This document shows positions 51,301 to 56,130 of a stretch of DNA of 64,000 nt, piece after piece. The DNA is taken from the NCBI GenBank assembly GCA_946894095.1, contig OX335645.2:11245001-11309000 (forward strand), written 5' to 3'. The stretch comes from Incurvaria masculella. Lineage: Eukaryota > Arthropoda > Insecta > Lepidoptera > Incurvariidae. Position 1 is the first letter of the stretch, and the number at the start of each line of letters is the position of its first letter. Under the pieces are notes generated by a model. The model was not told the origin of the DNA, made no database searches, and saw only the letters and a program-made list of their open reading frames with translations. A program made the position numbers and the translations under genes.

Positions 51301-53900
51301 GTGGTTTCCATCTTCACGTTGCACGTCACATCTCGGCCAGCGTCAGCTGACGCGGTCGTCCAATACAGTATAATATAAGTCAGTCAATCTACAAGCACGG
51401 TCAAGGAAATAATCTGGTCGCGACAATGTGCCTAGTTGCTGCGAGCACGCAAATAAACATTTGCAAAATTCTTGCTGAAAACGCAAGCCACCCGCGCGCC
51501 GACCACATCGCGGCAGTCGCTCGTCGCACGTCGGATGGACGCCTCGTATGTAGCCAAATGGTGCTAACAAACAGACCAACCAGAAATCGCCGAGACACAA
51601 TATGCGAAATACAATATGTTTATTATTTGAAAACACTTATCAGCCGCTAGACGCCGAACAGACGCGACGCCTTAAAACGGACGTGTGAAGCGGCCCTTAG
51701 ACAATGTATGAACTTAGGGCGGATTTTTCAGTCCTCAGATAGTACTTATCGGACTGATAGTACAAATTTACGTTTGTCAAACGACGGATAGTCATTGCCA
51801 GAGACTTATTATCTTCTATCACAATTATCTGACTATAATTTTACTAATAAACATATGGACTTACTATATGGGATGGATAAGCAGAAGCGTAAATAAATTC
51901 GTCGAATAGTTATCGGGCTGTTTATTAGACTATTGAAAAATCAGACCTTATTAAAATATATTTTACCTCGTTCGGACGAGTCAATTGAATGTGTCGCAGC
52001 CAATTACAACAGTTATCATTATTACGAAATAAGATACAAGATTTTGATCGCGAACTCTGAAGGGACTTTCTGACTGACACCGTCATATGCAGAATGAAAG
52101 GCTCGTCCTTAAGGTGGCCCAACCCGGCGGGCCTAAGTCATTCGCGGACGCGGTACAAAACCGTGCTGTTGCGCTCTGGGACCTTCTCTGTTTCAAAGAA
52201 TAAGACGGGCTCCGTGATGAGGAAGATGCAACATGTCCACAAAAAAGACAATGTGCATAGTGTATGATTTGGTAAGATTTACGAAAATTTTAATTTCAAA
52301 ACGCCTTATAGCTAAAAGTAAACCACGACCGCTGTAGCCAAAAATCTAACAAAAACCAAATAGATTATAAATCTTGATTAAATAAGCTATGTCCCATGAC
52401 TAATCTTATTAAGATGTCCTTACTTTATCATTGCGTAATCCACCTCCATAGTTATTGTATAAAACGCGCGAAAAATTCGAACTTTCGGACCTTATAACTT
52501 AGAACCGAAACACAATTTTACAATGCCAATGGTCATCAGACATCGAGTTCGATCAAATAAAGCTATTTTGAGCAACATTTTGGATCTCTGACAAGAAATA
52601 TGGGCGTGATCTTCTTTCCCCTTTTGTATGGGGAGATGAGTGGGATGGGCCACCTTAAGACGGTCGTTAGCCTATCCACTCCCCATACTATGGGCGATAA
52701 CGGGCGAGGTTTTGGTAGGTTTTCGAAAATTTGGATTCTAAAATATATTGTCGAGACGTAAGTCTGACTGTTTGCTAATATTTGCTAATAAACATGGCTA
52801 ATAAAAATGTGTCATTTGTTTAATTCATTTTAGATTTGTTTTAATGGTAAATACAGATATTCACATGTAAATAAAACATACGAACATAGAATCAAGCTTA
52901 CTCAAGTGATTAAATATTTTTTTTTTAAAATCTGACAACTTTTAGAGGTAGGGACCGTTGAGCGTATAAGAAAATTTCGGTAGTTTAATTCGCAGTGGGC
53001 GTGCAAAAATGTGCCTTCGCTAATGAACAAAAAAATCGTTTCTTCGCCATTTCAAATCTCACAGCCACTACCATCGGATATAACGTGCCAAATGTTCTAG
53101 ACCCCGACGACGTGGGTAAATCGTGAAACTGAAGGATGTTTACACTGTTAAGTGTGCCGACATCGAACCGGGTGAGTGGGTGGGTGCAGTGTTAAGATAA
53201 CAGTAAGCAAATTAGTCATTATAAATATTATTACAGTGGATTGAATACGGGTAGGGCAGGAGCCATATTTTGCAAAAACACATGACAGATCCAAGAACAG
53301 CAGAAAACATAATGGCATGAAATCAAATTAAATACGTAAAGACGTATTCAGTTTGGCAGCAATAAATGGGGGTTAACATATTGGCATTCGTATTTCGGAT
53401 TCCACGTCAAAATGTCGGTACCTTTAATTACTAATGAACCTGGTAGGGTTCATTCAGACCCAGTTAGTACCATCGCAATGAATAACTGATGGACGAAGCG
53501 ACAATGAAAATTGTTCGTGTTTTCCCTTTAGTTCAACGAAGCCGTGTGCAACATGAGGAAGTTCTTGGCATGGCACCTAGCTCCCAAGTCACATAAAACA
53601 TACTAAAACGTTTGCGAGTGCGTCAATGAGGTCTCGGTAAAGGGAATGGAGGGTGGGGGGGAGCCAGCGTGGGTGGCGCGGCGGCGGCGTACGAGGCGAC
53701 GACGCACGGCTACACATGGCTGCACACCAACACAAGCACAAAACAATAACATGCGAGTGTGTTGGATAGAGCGTACTTACATTTGCGACTGCGGCTTACT
53801 GTCGGGTTTCTTCCGTATCTTCTTGACTGGCGCCACCACGCTCATCTTGCTCTGCATCCCCCCCCATGAGTCCCCCAGTTGCAGCTCGCACGACCCGATA
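21191..53900 (-). CDS. tai: taiman: p160/SRC-type bHLH-PAS nuclear-receptor coactivator, whole gene (17 coding exons)
   Basis: Assembled by hand from 17 minus-strand segments. Each is bounded by an AG acceptor and GT donor, and the reading-frame phase carries across every junction. Counting from the methionine at 53857 gives about 1,317 residues; total coding length is about 4.0 kb. Order: basic region and bHLH (residues ~10-85), PAS region (~143-390), NR-box LXXLL motifs at ~502-506, 522-526, 636-640, 732-736 and 900-904, Gly/Ala/His/Gln-rich linkers, and a terminal LQKLL at 1311-1315 two residues before the stop. In insects Taiman is a nuclear coactivator of the ecdysone receptor and partners Met in juvenile hormone signalling; that is family knowledge. 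Vertebrate SRC proteins share this architecture, and SRC-1 also has a C-terminal LXXLL. Introns total about 28.7 kb and are loaded with transposons. The N terminus upstream of 53900 is unresolved. Confidence 0.93.
23322..25245 (-). mobile_element. 5'-truncated Jockey-like LINE in tai intron 16
   Basis: A poly-A tail (plus-strand T run at 23332-23321) marks the 3' end. Minus-strand frames include RKEDCERKEGADYYATRAHN and SLWKATKHLAQPQ, then RRTIGRLESNKAPGFDLIP, then the reverse transcriptase core (24045-24671) with IMIPKPGKP, SSYRPISLLPVMSKVFEKLL, HQFGFRTHHSTIEQVHRVVD, LDLQQAFDKVWHNGLLYKL and TATFADDTAALA. Next come LGRKSRLSLSNKLLIYKAII and IWTYGIQLWGTAS. The FADD box and downstream IWTYGIQLWG are typical of Jockey-clade elements. 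The endonuclease end is missing and there are several frameshifts, so it is dead. Confidence 0.9.
25365..25660 (+). repeat. dispersed SINE-like family S, copy in tai intron 16
   Basis: ACACCACATTCCCGAAGAAA, GTGCCATGCTAGGACCTTCC, GGATGGAAAACACGGACAAT, then ACCTAGCAGGGGAAGGGG and a tRNA-like end GCATGAAAGGCACGTCCTCT. Length about 295 bp. It directly follows the 5' end of the truncated LINE. Confidence 0.75.
27853..28125 (-). mobile_element. LINE 3' end with TTTA-type tail, tai intron 16
   Basis: On the minus strand a short frame includes LPSSRTNMLRHTPLTRSL and TALNDISDKIDIYSCTLADF, ending in TAG at 27961-27963. About 70 bp follow and then a run of TAAA/TGAAT units (plus strand TTTATTTATTC). 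The frame content resembles the last residues of insect LINE ORF2 proteins (…SRTNxLR.SP..RLL..LN…). Simple TAAA tails are usual for some LINE clades. No reverse transcriptase is left. Confidence 0.6.
28555..28811 (-). CDS. tai: tai coding exon 16: SEYVRQE block and His/Pro repeat
   Basis: Acceptor GTGTGTCGGCAG, enters phase 1. Encodes a short Gly tract, AASEYVRQEIRAVVGARARP, a His-Ala/His-Pro dipeptide repeat, then PPDLDALGLSFEMAAPGQY and SQSSPSSVLN. SEYVRQE(L/I)RAVVGAR and the LGLSFEM block are conserved near the C terminus of Taiman. The donor was chosen as GTAAAT at 28554 because it leaves phase 0 and fits exon 17. Without splicing, the frame runs seven residues further to a TAG at 28531-28533. 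An earlier GTCAGT (after AAP) would put exon 17 out of frame. Confidence 0.88.
29427..29943. mobile_element. TTAA-flanked MITE family A, copy 3, plus an abutting end fragment
   Basis: TTAA at 29423-29426 and 29944-29947; left end GGTGGCCCAACCCGGCGGG, right end GGGATGGCCCACCC. It lacks a stretch of about 30 bp present in other copies. Immediately after the right TTAA comes GGTGGGTCTTCCCGCTCAAC, the start of another copy that lasts only about 50 bp. So two copies once sat back to back sharing one TTAA. Located in tai intron 15. Confidence 0.87.
31261..32544 (-). mobile_element. mariner element, near full length, in tai intron 15
   Basis: About 1,284 bp. The left end, TTAGGTTGGGGAAAAAG, is matched by the reverse complement of the right end (ATAGGTCGGGGAAAAAG), with more similarity inward (TTCGCATT), and is preceded by TA. 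A transposase of normal mariner length fills it on the minus strand. The element looks recently inserted because the protein has few other defects. It lies in the 4.9 kb intron between tai exons 16 and 15, transcribed in the same direction as tai. Confidence 0.93.
31338..32362 (-). pseudogene. mariner transposase, one frameshift
   Basis: Starts MSESNEEIRYILKFYYKKG and has an N-terminal helix-turn-helix region (QIWFKRFQSGNFDVKDARRS, then DVAEELGIDHKTVLAHLKK). It then has TGDEKWITYD, VVFHHDNARPHTS and YSPDLAPSDFHLF. The three catalytic aspartates are present and the last two are 34 residues apart (DD34D). The frame breaks once, around 31925-31930: one T is missing just before the GDEKW segment, so the N-terminal frame stops after NETEPF and the second frame begins MKKLITGDEKW. 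Length would otherwise be about 341 residues, usual for the family. Confidence 0.92.
33758..33871 (-). CDS. tai: tai coding exon 15: GGYYAEVG segment
   Basis: Acceptor GTGTGTGGCAG, donor GTAAGT, enters phase 1 and leaves phase 1. Encodes MGGYYAEVGAAGNAAGYCVD, YARRAAPPPPHQHDHPLS and the first base of a Cys codon. CpG density is much higher than in the flanking intron. Domain unknown. The phases match both neighbours. Confidence 0.83.
34542..34730. mobile_element. inverted-repeat element in tai intron 14
   Basis: TTAACCGACTTCAA at the left, TTTTGAAGTCGGTTAA at the right, with GAATTGAGAACCTTCCCC just inside. 189 bp. A decayed relative lies at about 735-800 (TTCAACAAAAGTAGGAGGTT then CTCAATTCGTC). 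I recognise this type as common in lepidopteran genomes, from memory. Confidence 0.72.
34796..34934 (-). CDS. tai: tai coding exon 14: Ser/His/Pro-rich segment
   Basis: Acceptor GTAATTTCAG, donor GTACGT, enters phase 0 and leaves phase 1. Encodes SAYAQQSAAMHSGHQSPAAL, then HTPHTPLSPHPPLSPYHQRP and PRPHH. The repeated SP/TP dipeptides could be phosphorylation sites (inference). There is a long unrelated open frame on the opposite strand. Confidence 0.86.
35197..35276 (-). CDS. tai: tai coding exon 13: Gln-rich microdomain
   Basis: Acceptor CATTTTTCAG, donor GTGAGT, enters phase 1 and leaves phase 0. Encodes QVGSTYGTNKITSQQQQ then NPMLSAQLT. Short Q-rich exons ending NPMLSAQL are typical of Taiman activation regions. 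It is too short and too AT-rich to stand out as an open reading frame; it was found by demanding phase continuity. Confidence 0.84.
35837..35957 (-). CDS. tai: tai coding exon 12
   Basis: Acceptor GTGCATGCGCAG preceded by a (TG)n tract, donor GTCAGT, enters phase 0 and leaves phase 1. Encodes GAEQAPGDLNNTIEALNN, then PATPPNVALTRTDYHHQLYH and PSS. The NNTIEALNNPATPPNV segment is Taiman-like in my reading, with no named domain. Confidence 0.85.
36434..36610 (-). CDS. tai: tai coding exon 11: Gly-rich, then Arg/Gln-rich segment
   Basis: Acceptor CTTCCGGTGCAG, donor GTACGT, phase 0 at both ends, 59 codons. QSQLYGRSGSGG and a Gly/Ser tract lead into PPPLGVGGGVARARHLAEQH, RARLLLVQRTQQMVVPQ. The RARLLL..QQ segment resembles the Gln-rich coactivator region of Taiman. 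This is another phase-neutral exon. Confidence 0.85.
37378..37494 (-). CDS. tai: tai coding exon 10: short Lys/Asn/Pro-rich exon
   Basis: Acceptor TTTCTGATTGCAG, donor GTGAGT, phase 0 at both ends, 39 codons. Product: GMKEKMDRINAITQNLMQVE then NVVKSPSPGVSPAYSAQSP. Because its length is a multiple of three, it could be skipped without a frameshift. No domain is recognised. Confidence 0.85.
38298..38496 (-). CDS. tai: tai coding exon 9: acidic LSDLL segment
   Basis: Acceptor GGTATGTGCAG, donor GTCAGT, enters phase 2 and leaves phase 0. After two Gly runs it encodes PNDQMLSDLLDDVINNELD, then PRPPTDLSLYTLNQARTDYA. LSDLL at ~900-904 sits in an acidic amphipathic stretch. This is like the p300/CBP-binding activation domain of vertebrate SRCs, although equating the two is inference. 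Confidence 0.88.
39091..39318 (-). CDS. tai: tai coding exon 8: Gly-rich and Ala/Pro-rich linker
   Basis: Acceptor TGCATGCGTAG, donor GTAAGT, enters phase 2 and leaves phase 2. Encodes SRAASVNG, ten Gly, SSGGNMEALASSAATQAAHS, HLQMVLQGSRAYAAPAAPP and a Pro-rich tail to YRPDSA. No domain is recognised. It is accepted because splice sites are canonical and both phases fit exons 7 and 9. The acceptor has a weak pyrimidine tract. Confidence 0.83.
40001..40296 (-). CDS. tai: tai coding exon 7: Ser/Thr/Pro-rich with LVSLL motif
   Basis: Acceptor GGGGTGACAG, donor GTTAGT, enters phase 0 and leaves phase 2. Product: VTSSALSTPSSTSVASPSG, SPLCQKNQILVSLLARQQST, a Pro-rich run, FMNGRPRLV and a His/Pro-rich tail ending HHHMLNLQ. 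LVSLL (~732-736) is a further LXXLL motif. The QILVSLLARQ context is one I associate with insect Taiman proteins; that recognition is from memory. Confidence 0.88.
41310..41585 (-). CDS. tai: tai coding exon 6: acidic, poly-Gly, LXXLL and basic segment
   Basis: Acceptor TGCCAACAG, donor GTGCGA, phase 0 at both ends, 92 codons. ILNEKSDDDNEESRQR is followed by 13 consecutive Gly codons, then SALLTQLLSN (LXXLL at ~636-640), then DNFLDRFMAGKRKAEEMRAA and SAKRATPEAQQ. The acidic DDDNEE after LLRIL parallels the DKDD after LLRYLL in SRC proteins. The Gly tract uses mixed GGN codons, so it is not a pure trinucleotide expansion. Confidence 0.9.
41864..41908. repeat. perfect hairpin, 12 bp arms, tai intron 5
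   Basis: CGAGTGGCTAGT and ACTAGCCACTCG are perfect complements separated by a 21 bp AT-rich loop. Next to it is TTGGCGAGACTCGAACC, which looks like the complement of a tRNA B box. The hairpin may be the end of a SINE or MITE rather than a functional RNA. Confidence 0.6.
42249..43165 (-). CDS. tai: tai coding exon 5: PAS C-terminal half and first LXXLL motifs
   Basis: Largest exon (917 bp), acceptor CTCCTTTGCAG, donor GTTTGT, ends in phase 0. The first third is PAS-like: IRLIELVEPRDRALVTAHLR, then SKSYIAVRAESRLFRSQESD and FIMSAHSILSEEE. Then an acidic/Pro segment (MGDFEMDFPQAPWEYPQ, FVPFPFDELPSDEG), Ala-rich runs, and two NR boxes: LRSLL (residues ~502-506) and LKDLL (~522-526, in NNRILKDLLKQEDEE). 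LXXLL motifs dock onto nuclear-receptor AF-2 surfaces. The end, NHNSDMLLR, joins exon 6 to give MLLRILNE, resembling the SRC third NR box (LLRYLL) but with a changed last position. High GC opens long frames on the opposite strand; these are not genes. Confidence 0.94.
43455..43648 (-). CDS. tai: tai coding exon 4: PAS region
   Basis: Acceptor TGTGTGCTCAG, donor GTTAGT, enters phase 2 and leaves phase 1. Product: YVEVLIHAAAVRGATEEAAS, then VMCVIRRCDDASPG, then AQITFKLDRTANII. The MC(V)xRR motif followed by a ..F..K.D..G.II-type segment matches the stretch between the two PAS halves of SRC proteins. The last base joins CG of exon 5 to code Thr. Confidence 0.92.
43903..44030 (-). pseudogene. degraded duplicate of the 3' half of tai exon 3
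   Basis: Directly downstream of exon 3 in intron 3, about 128 bp repeat the exon's last ~140 bp, its donor (GTAACT) and about 30 bp of intron (GGGTCTATGTGCTCG). The minus-strand frame still reads YTYQQHGDHHDFMPLPQDA then PNQPDG, against YTYLHHGDHNNFIPLLRDA…PNQPDG in exon 3. The middle (ENFRAIRSRLRV) is deleted. No acceptor keeps the PAS frame after exon 3, so it is probably a non-functional tandem duplicate. Confidence 0.78.
44082..44344 (-). CDS. tai: tai coding exon 3: PAS domain, first part
   Basis: Acceptor CACGTTACAG, donor GTAACT, ends in phase 2. Begins ALKHYTTSLGWVLLEINADG and continues IECVTENIRDIVAWERADLY, SIYTYLHHGDHNNF and NFRAIRSRLRV. The patterns GxIECVTENI and SIY.YLH.GDH are diagnostic of p160 PAS domains. 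The final codon (Gly) is split with exon 4. A degraded copy of the 3' half of this exon, with its donor site, lies immediately downstream at about 43903-44030. Confidence 0.95.
44858..44971. mobile_element. very short palindromic MITE, tai intron 2
   Basis: GTCGTATTCAGAG at the left and CATTCTGAATACGAC at the right are inverted repeats; 114 bp total. Inside, the CCGGACTAACC and TTTAGTCCGTCGG pieces extend the palindrome. A single copy in the window. Confidence 0.7.
45322..45859. mobile_element. TTAA-flanked MITE family A, copy 4
   Basis: 538 bp between TTAA at 45318-45321 and 45860-45863, in tai intron 2. Starts GGTGGCCCAACCCGGCGGCC and ends GAGCGGGTTGGGCCACC. Opposite orientation to copies 1 and 2. 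Confidence 0.9.
46200..46450 (+). repeat. dispersed SINE-like family S, copy in tai intron 2
   Basis: Starts GCGACCTGACATGGATGGCT, AATACCACACAACTACCGTT, then CCCGAAGGAATTTGGTGCCA, ending near GCGATGGTACCAACCCGGCC. The left half is almost identical to the copy at 63240. Confidence 0.78.
46947..47295 (-). CDS. tai: tai coding exon 2: bHLH domain
   Basis: Acceptor TTGTTGCAG at the 5' side, donor GTAAAG, ends in phase 0; 116 full codons. Begins NKCNNEKRRRELENETINQ, the basic region and helix 1 of the p160 bHLH, followed by LEELLGACLSD, PDKNGIVQEAAAQIR (helix 2) and LVLERRREC. Vertebrate SRC proteins have near-identical NEKRRRE...NQLEELL and DK..IV.E motifs. A Cys/Pro-rich linker and a His/Ala-rich stretch follow, then AYFSEISTLIE leading into the PAS domain. 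This is the DNA-binding-like and dimerisation domain; in Taiman it helps pairing with bHLH-PAS partners such as Met (family knowledge). Both other frames hold long GC-driven open frames, which are shadows. Confidence 0.95.
47410..47668 (-). repeat. dispersed repeat family R, copy 3, tai intron 1
   Basis: AGGGTTCCGTACCCCGAGAG at the left, then CTAAGCCTCCGCTGTCCGTC, CACAGGGCTGTATCTCGTGA and GCGAGTGCGACTCGCACTT at the right. It begins about 115 bp upstream of the exon 2 acceptor. Confidence 0.83.
48613..49130. mobile_element. TTAA-flanked MITE family A, copy 5 (divergent)
   Basis: 518 bp between TTAA at 48609-48612 and 49131-49134, in tai intron 1. The ends have diverged together: GGTGAGCCTTCCCGCTC on the left, GGGAAGGGACACC on the right. 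The interior clearly belongs to the family (GTCTGATGACCATTGGCATT). Confidence 0.87.
49506..49800 (+). repeat. dispersed repeat family R, copy 4, tai intron 1
   Basis: AAAACCGGCCAAGTGTGAGT through AAATACACACTCTGTGAAAT to AGAGTTTCGTTGGTACCCCT. The right end is more eroded than in the other copies. Confidence 0.83.
50250..50617. mobile_element. TTAA-flanked fold-back MITE family B, copy 2
   Basis: 368 bp between TTAA at 50246-50249 and 50618-50621, in tai intron 1, in the opposite orientation to copy 1. Contains the same inverted halves (ACAAATATCTGTGTCTGCAT and ATGCAGATACAGATATTTGT). High similarity between copies 34 kb apart argues for fairly recent movement. Confidence 0.9.
51221..51696. mobile_element. 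small MITE in tai intron 1
   Basis: Left end GGGCGGCTTCACACGAGCGT and right end GACGTGTGAAGCGGCCC are inverted repeats of about 23 bp with three mismatches. The 476 bp interior is moderately GC-rich and its short frames show no motif. The CpG-rich piece at 51050-51140 just before it is separate. Confidence 0.75.
51714..51950. mobile_element. small MITE in tai intron 1, adjacent to another
   Basis: TTAGGGCGGATTTTTCAGTC at the left and GAAAAATCAGACCTTA at the right are inverted repeats; similarity continues inward with mismatches (CTTATCGGACTGATAG versus GTTATCGGGCTGTTTA). 237 bp, starting only 17 bp after the previous MITE. Confidence 0.68.
52113..52654. mobile_element. TTAA-flanked MITE family A, copy 6
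   Basis: 542 bp between TTAA at 52109-52112 and 52655-52658, in tai intron 1; same orientation as copies 4 and 7. Ends GGTGGCCCAACCCGGCGGG and GTGGGATGGGCCACC. Confidence 0.9.
53480..53585 (-). repeat. family S fragment, tai intron 1
   Basis: GGACGAAGCGACAATGAAAA, TTGTTCGTGTTTTCCC, TTCTTGGCATGGCACCTAGC. This is the complement of the family S core, about 105 bp. Similar short pieces occur at about 3935-4030, 36675-36760 (intron 10) and 38855-38910 (intron 8), and eroded ones at 220-355, 2960-3125 and 13500-13550. Confidence 0.68.
53781..53900 (-). CDS. tai: tai coding exon 1: N-terminal basic segment
   Basis: The exon reads in frame from an AG acceptor (53902-53901) to donor GTAAGT and ends in phase 2. 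It contains MSVVAPVKKIRKKPDSKPQ, the lysine-rich stretch before the bHLH that is typical of insect Taiman. The first in-frame Met is at 53857 and a second is at 53845. The frame stays open upstream to the acceptor (SIGSCELQLGDSWGG), so translation probably starts in an earlier exon. The last two bases, AT, join a C in the next exon to make the Ile of INKCNNEKRRR. Confidence 0.88.
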
Positions 53901-54159
53901 CTGCGGACAAAGCAACATTCCAACGTTATAGCACAGAACGAATCAATACCAAATTAGGGGATGGCGGGGTGAGCGGGGCCGGAAGAAAGACTTTTGAAAA
54001 AATCTGTAGGTGTAAGTCAGCATAAATTAGTACACCGACAGGGTGAGACAATGGTTTTTAATTACCGCTTACATTTCCGTCACATCTCTTGTTTTTGTTT
54101 TAAATTAGCAACTAGGGTAACAAGGGGTAATACTGCTCAAACGGTATCCTATCTTTTTT

Positions 54160-54455
54160 AGGGTTCCGTACCCAAAGGGTGAAAACGGAACCCTATTACT
54201 AAGCCTCCGCAGTTAGTCCGTCCGTCCGTCCGTCTGTTACAGGGCTGTATCTCATAAATCGTAATAGGTAGGCATCTGAAATTTTCACAGAGTGTGTATT
54301 TATTTTGCTGCTATAACAACAAATAGGTAAAATAAAAAAATAATAAAAATTAAAGGGGGGGCTCATACAAAAAACGTGATTTTTTTATGTTAAATCTTTT
54401 ACGATTGTACGGATTCCTTGGTGTGCGAGTCCGACTCTCACTTGGCCGGCTTTTT
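54160..54455 (-). repeat. dispersed repeat family R, copy 5
   Basis: AGGGTTCCGTACCCAAAGGG at the left, CTAAGCCTCCGCAGTTAGTC, CACAGAGTGTGTATTTATTT and TGCGAGTCCGACTCTCACTT at the right. Lies about 260 bp upstream of tai exon 1. Confidence 0.85.
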
Positions 54456-55593
54456 ATTGTAATGGCCGGTACCTAGAGTCCACTGAAGGATAAATAGCTT
54501 ATGGAATATGACGATAATAGTGCCGAACGCATGTAAGTGAACTGTGCCAACCCGGCTAATAACGAGAGTGCATGGGTATCCCCATCTTACCCCATCCCAC
54601 TAGTGGGGTAATACGGTATACAGAACTAATCCGAAACTATAAGAAATATTGAAAAACACTCAAAGTAGTCATGAGGCCGATTTTGATAAAAACTAAAACT
54701 GCATTTTTTGCAGCCGGGAATCGAACCCATTGATTTCGAGAAAAATAACAAAGCCTTTATTATTGCAAAACCAATAGTATCGCTTATGAGAAACATATTC
54801 TGTGAGGTAATGTCGAACGGAAAGGGCAAATTTGTAACACTGTATTACATTAGTTAACGTATCAGTAATCAATTGTTAAATGAGACCTTTCCTTAGGCCC
54901 CATGACTTCTTGTATGTGTTTTTCGATATTCTTATAGTTTCGAATTTGGCCATGAAGGCACACGCGAAAAATTCTCCCAGTATATGCCCTTTTTATATTC
55001 AAACGTGAATTCCAATTGTAAAAAAGATTACCAAATATAATGTATCGAATCTTAACTAAGCTCTAAGCTTAACGACCCCATAATCCATTTCCCTACTTTG
55101 AGGTTTTTTTTGTAAGAAAATGGGCCTTTGGGTCATAAATCGCAAAAAGTGCAAAAGACACGTCTCAATCTTAATTGATTTCAATAATTGAAATCAATAA
55201 TTGTTTGATCTGCATGCATGTTTTATATAAAATGAAGTAGAATGTGAAAAAACTGTAAATTTTGCAAATTATTTCCTTTGCACCCACTCGAAAATTAGTA
55301 CACTTGATTAAACTTACTTGATTCATAAAAATCAATAACCGAAATGGAACCCCAATCCAACATTTTAATTGTGTGTGCACTTGCACATGTTTACTCGAAA
55401 TTAAATTATAGACAAAACTGTAAGATCCGAATGCTTCGAATGCTCAAATGAGGCAAATATGCATAAAAAATCATAAAACAAGTTTTAACAAAGAATGGGG
55501 GCCTCAGATATACATAATTATATGTTTGAAATACAGCTAATCAATCAATTTATCTCTCATATTTTTGAAATTATAAAATTATTCTTATCTTCA

Positions 55594-56126
55594 GGTGGCC
55601 CAACCCGGCGGGCCTAACTCATTCGCGGGCACGGTACAAAACCGTGCTGTTGCGCTCTGGGACCTTCTCTGTTTCAAAGAATAAGACAGGCTCCGTGATG
55701 AGGAAGATGCAACATGTCCACAAAAAAGACAATTGGCATAGTGTATGATTTGGTAAGATTTACGAAAATTTTAATTTAGTTAAAAGTAAACCACGACCGC
55801 TGTAGTAAAAAATCTAACAAAAACCAAATAGATCATAAATCTTGATTAAATAAGCTATGTCTGATGACTAATCTTTTTACGATGTTCTTACTTTATCATT
55901 GCGTAATCCACCTCCAAAGTTATTGTATAAAACGCGCGAAAAATTCGAACTTTCGGACCTTAGGTATAACTTAGAAACCAAACACAATTTTACAATGCCA
56001 ATGGTCATCAGACATCTAGTTCGATCAAATAAAGCTTTATTGAGCAAAATTTTGGATCTCCGACAACAAATATGGGCGTGATCTTCTTTCCCCTTTTGTA
56101 TGGGGAGATGAGCGGGTTGGGCCACC
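55594..56126. mobile_element. TTAA-flanked MITE family A, copy 7
   Basis: 533 bp upstream of tai exon 1. The right flank is TTAA (56127-56130) and the left flank reads TTCA, most simply one mutated base of the duplicated target. Ends are GGTGGCCCAACCC / GGGTTGGGCCACC. Confidence 0.88.
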
Positions 56127-56130
56127 TTAA

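Larger units (their letters stand above)
47296..53780 (-). other. tai intron 1
   Basis: 6.5 kb intron between the basic segment and the bHLH exon. Holds two family R copies, MITE family A copies 5 and 6, fold-back family B copy 2, two small MITEs and a family S fragment. The remaining unique stretches (47670-48600, 52660-53480) show no gene. A CpG-rich piece at 51040-51145 could be an internal promoter, but there is no direct support. Confidence 0.7.

Noticed and set aside
14665..56130. CRISPR array or defence island as explanation for regularly repeated sequences
   Set aside because: The repeats are about 540 bp transposons with inverted ends and TTAA flanks, the genome is eukaryotic, and there are no short direct repeats with unique spacers or cas-like genes.
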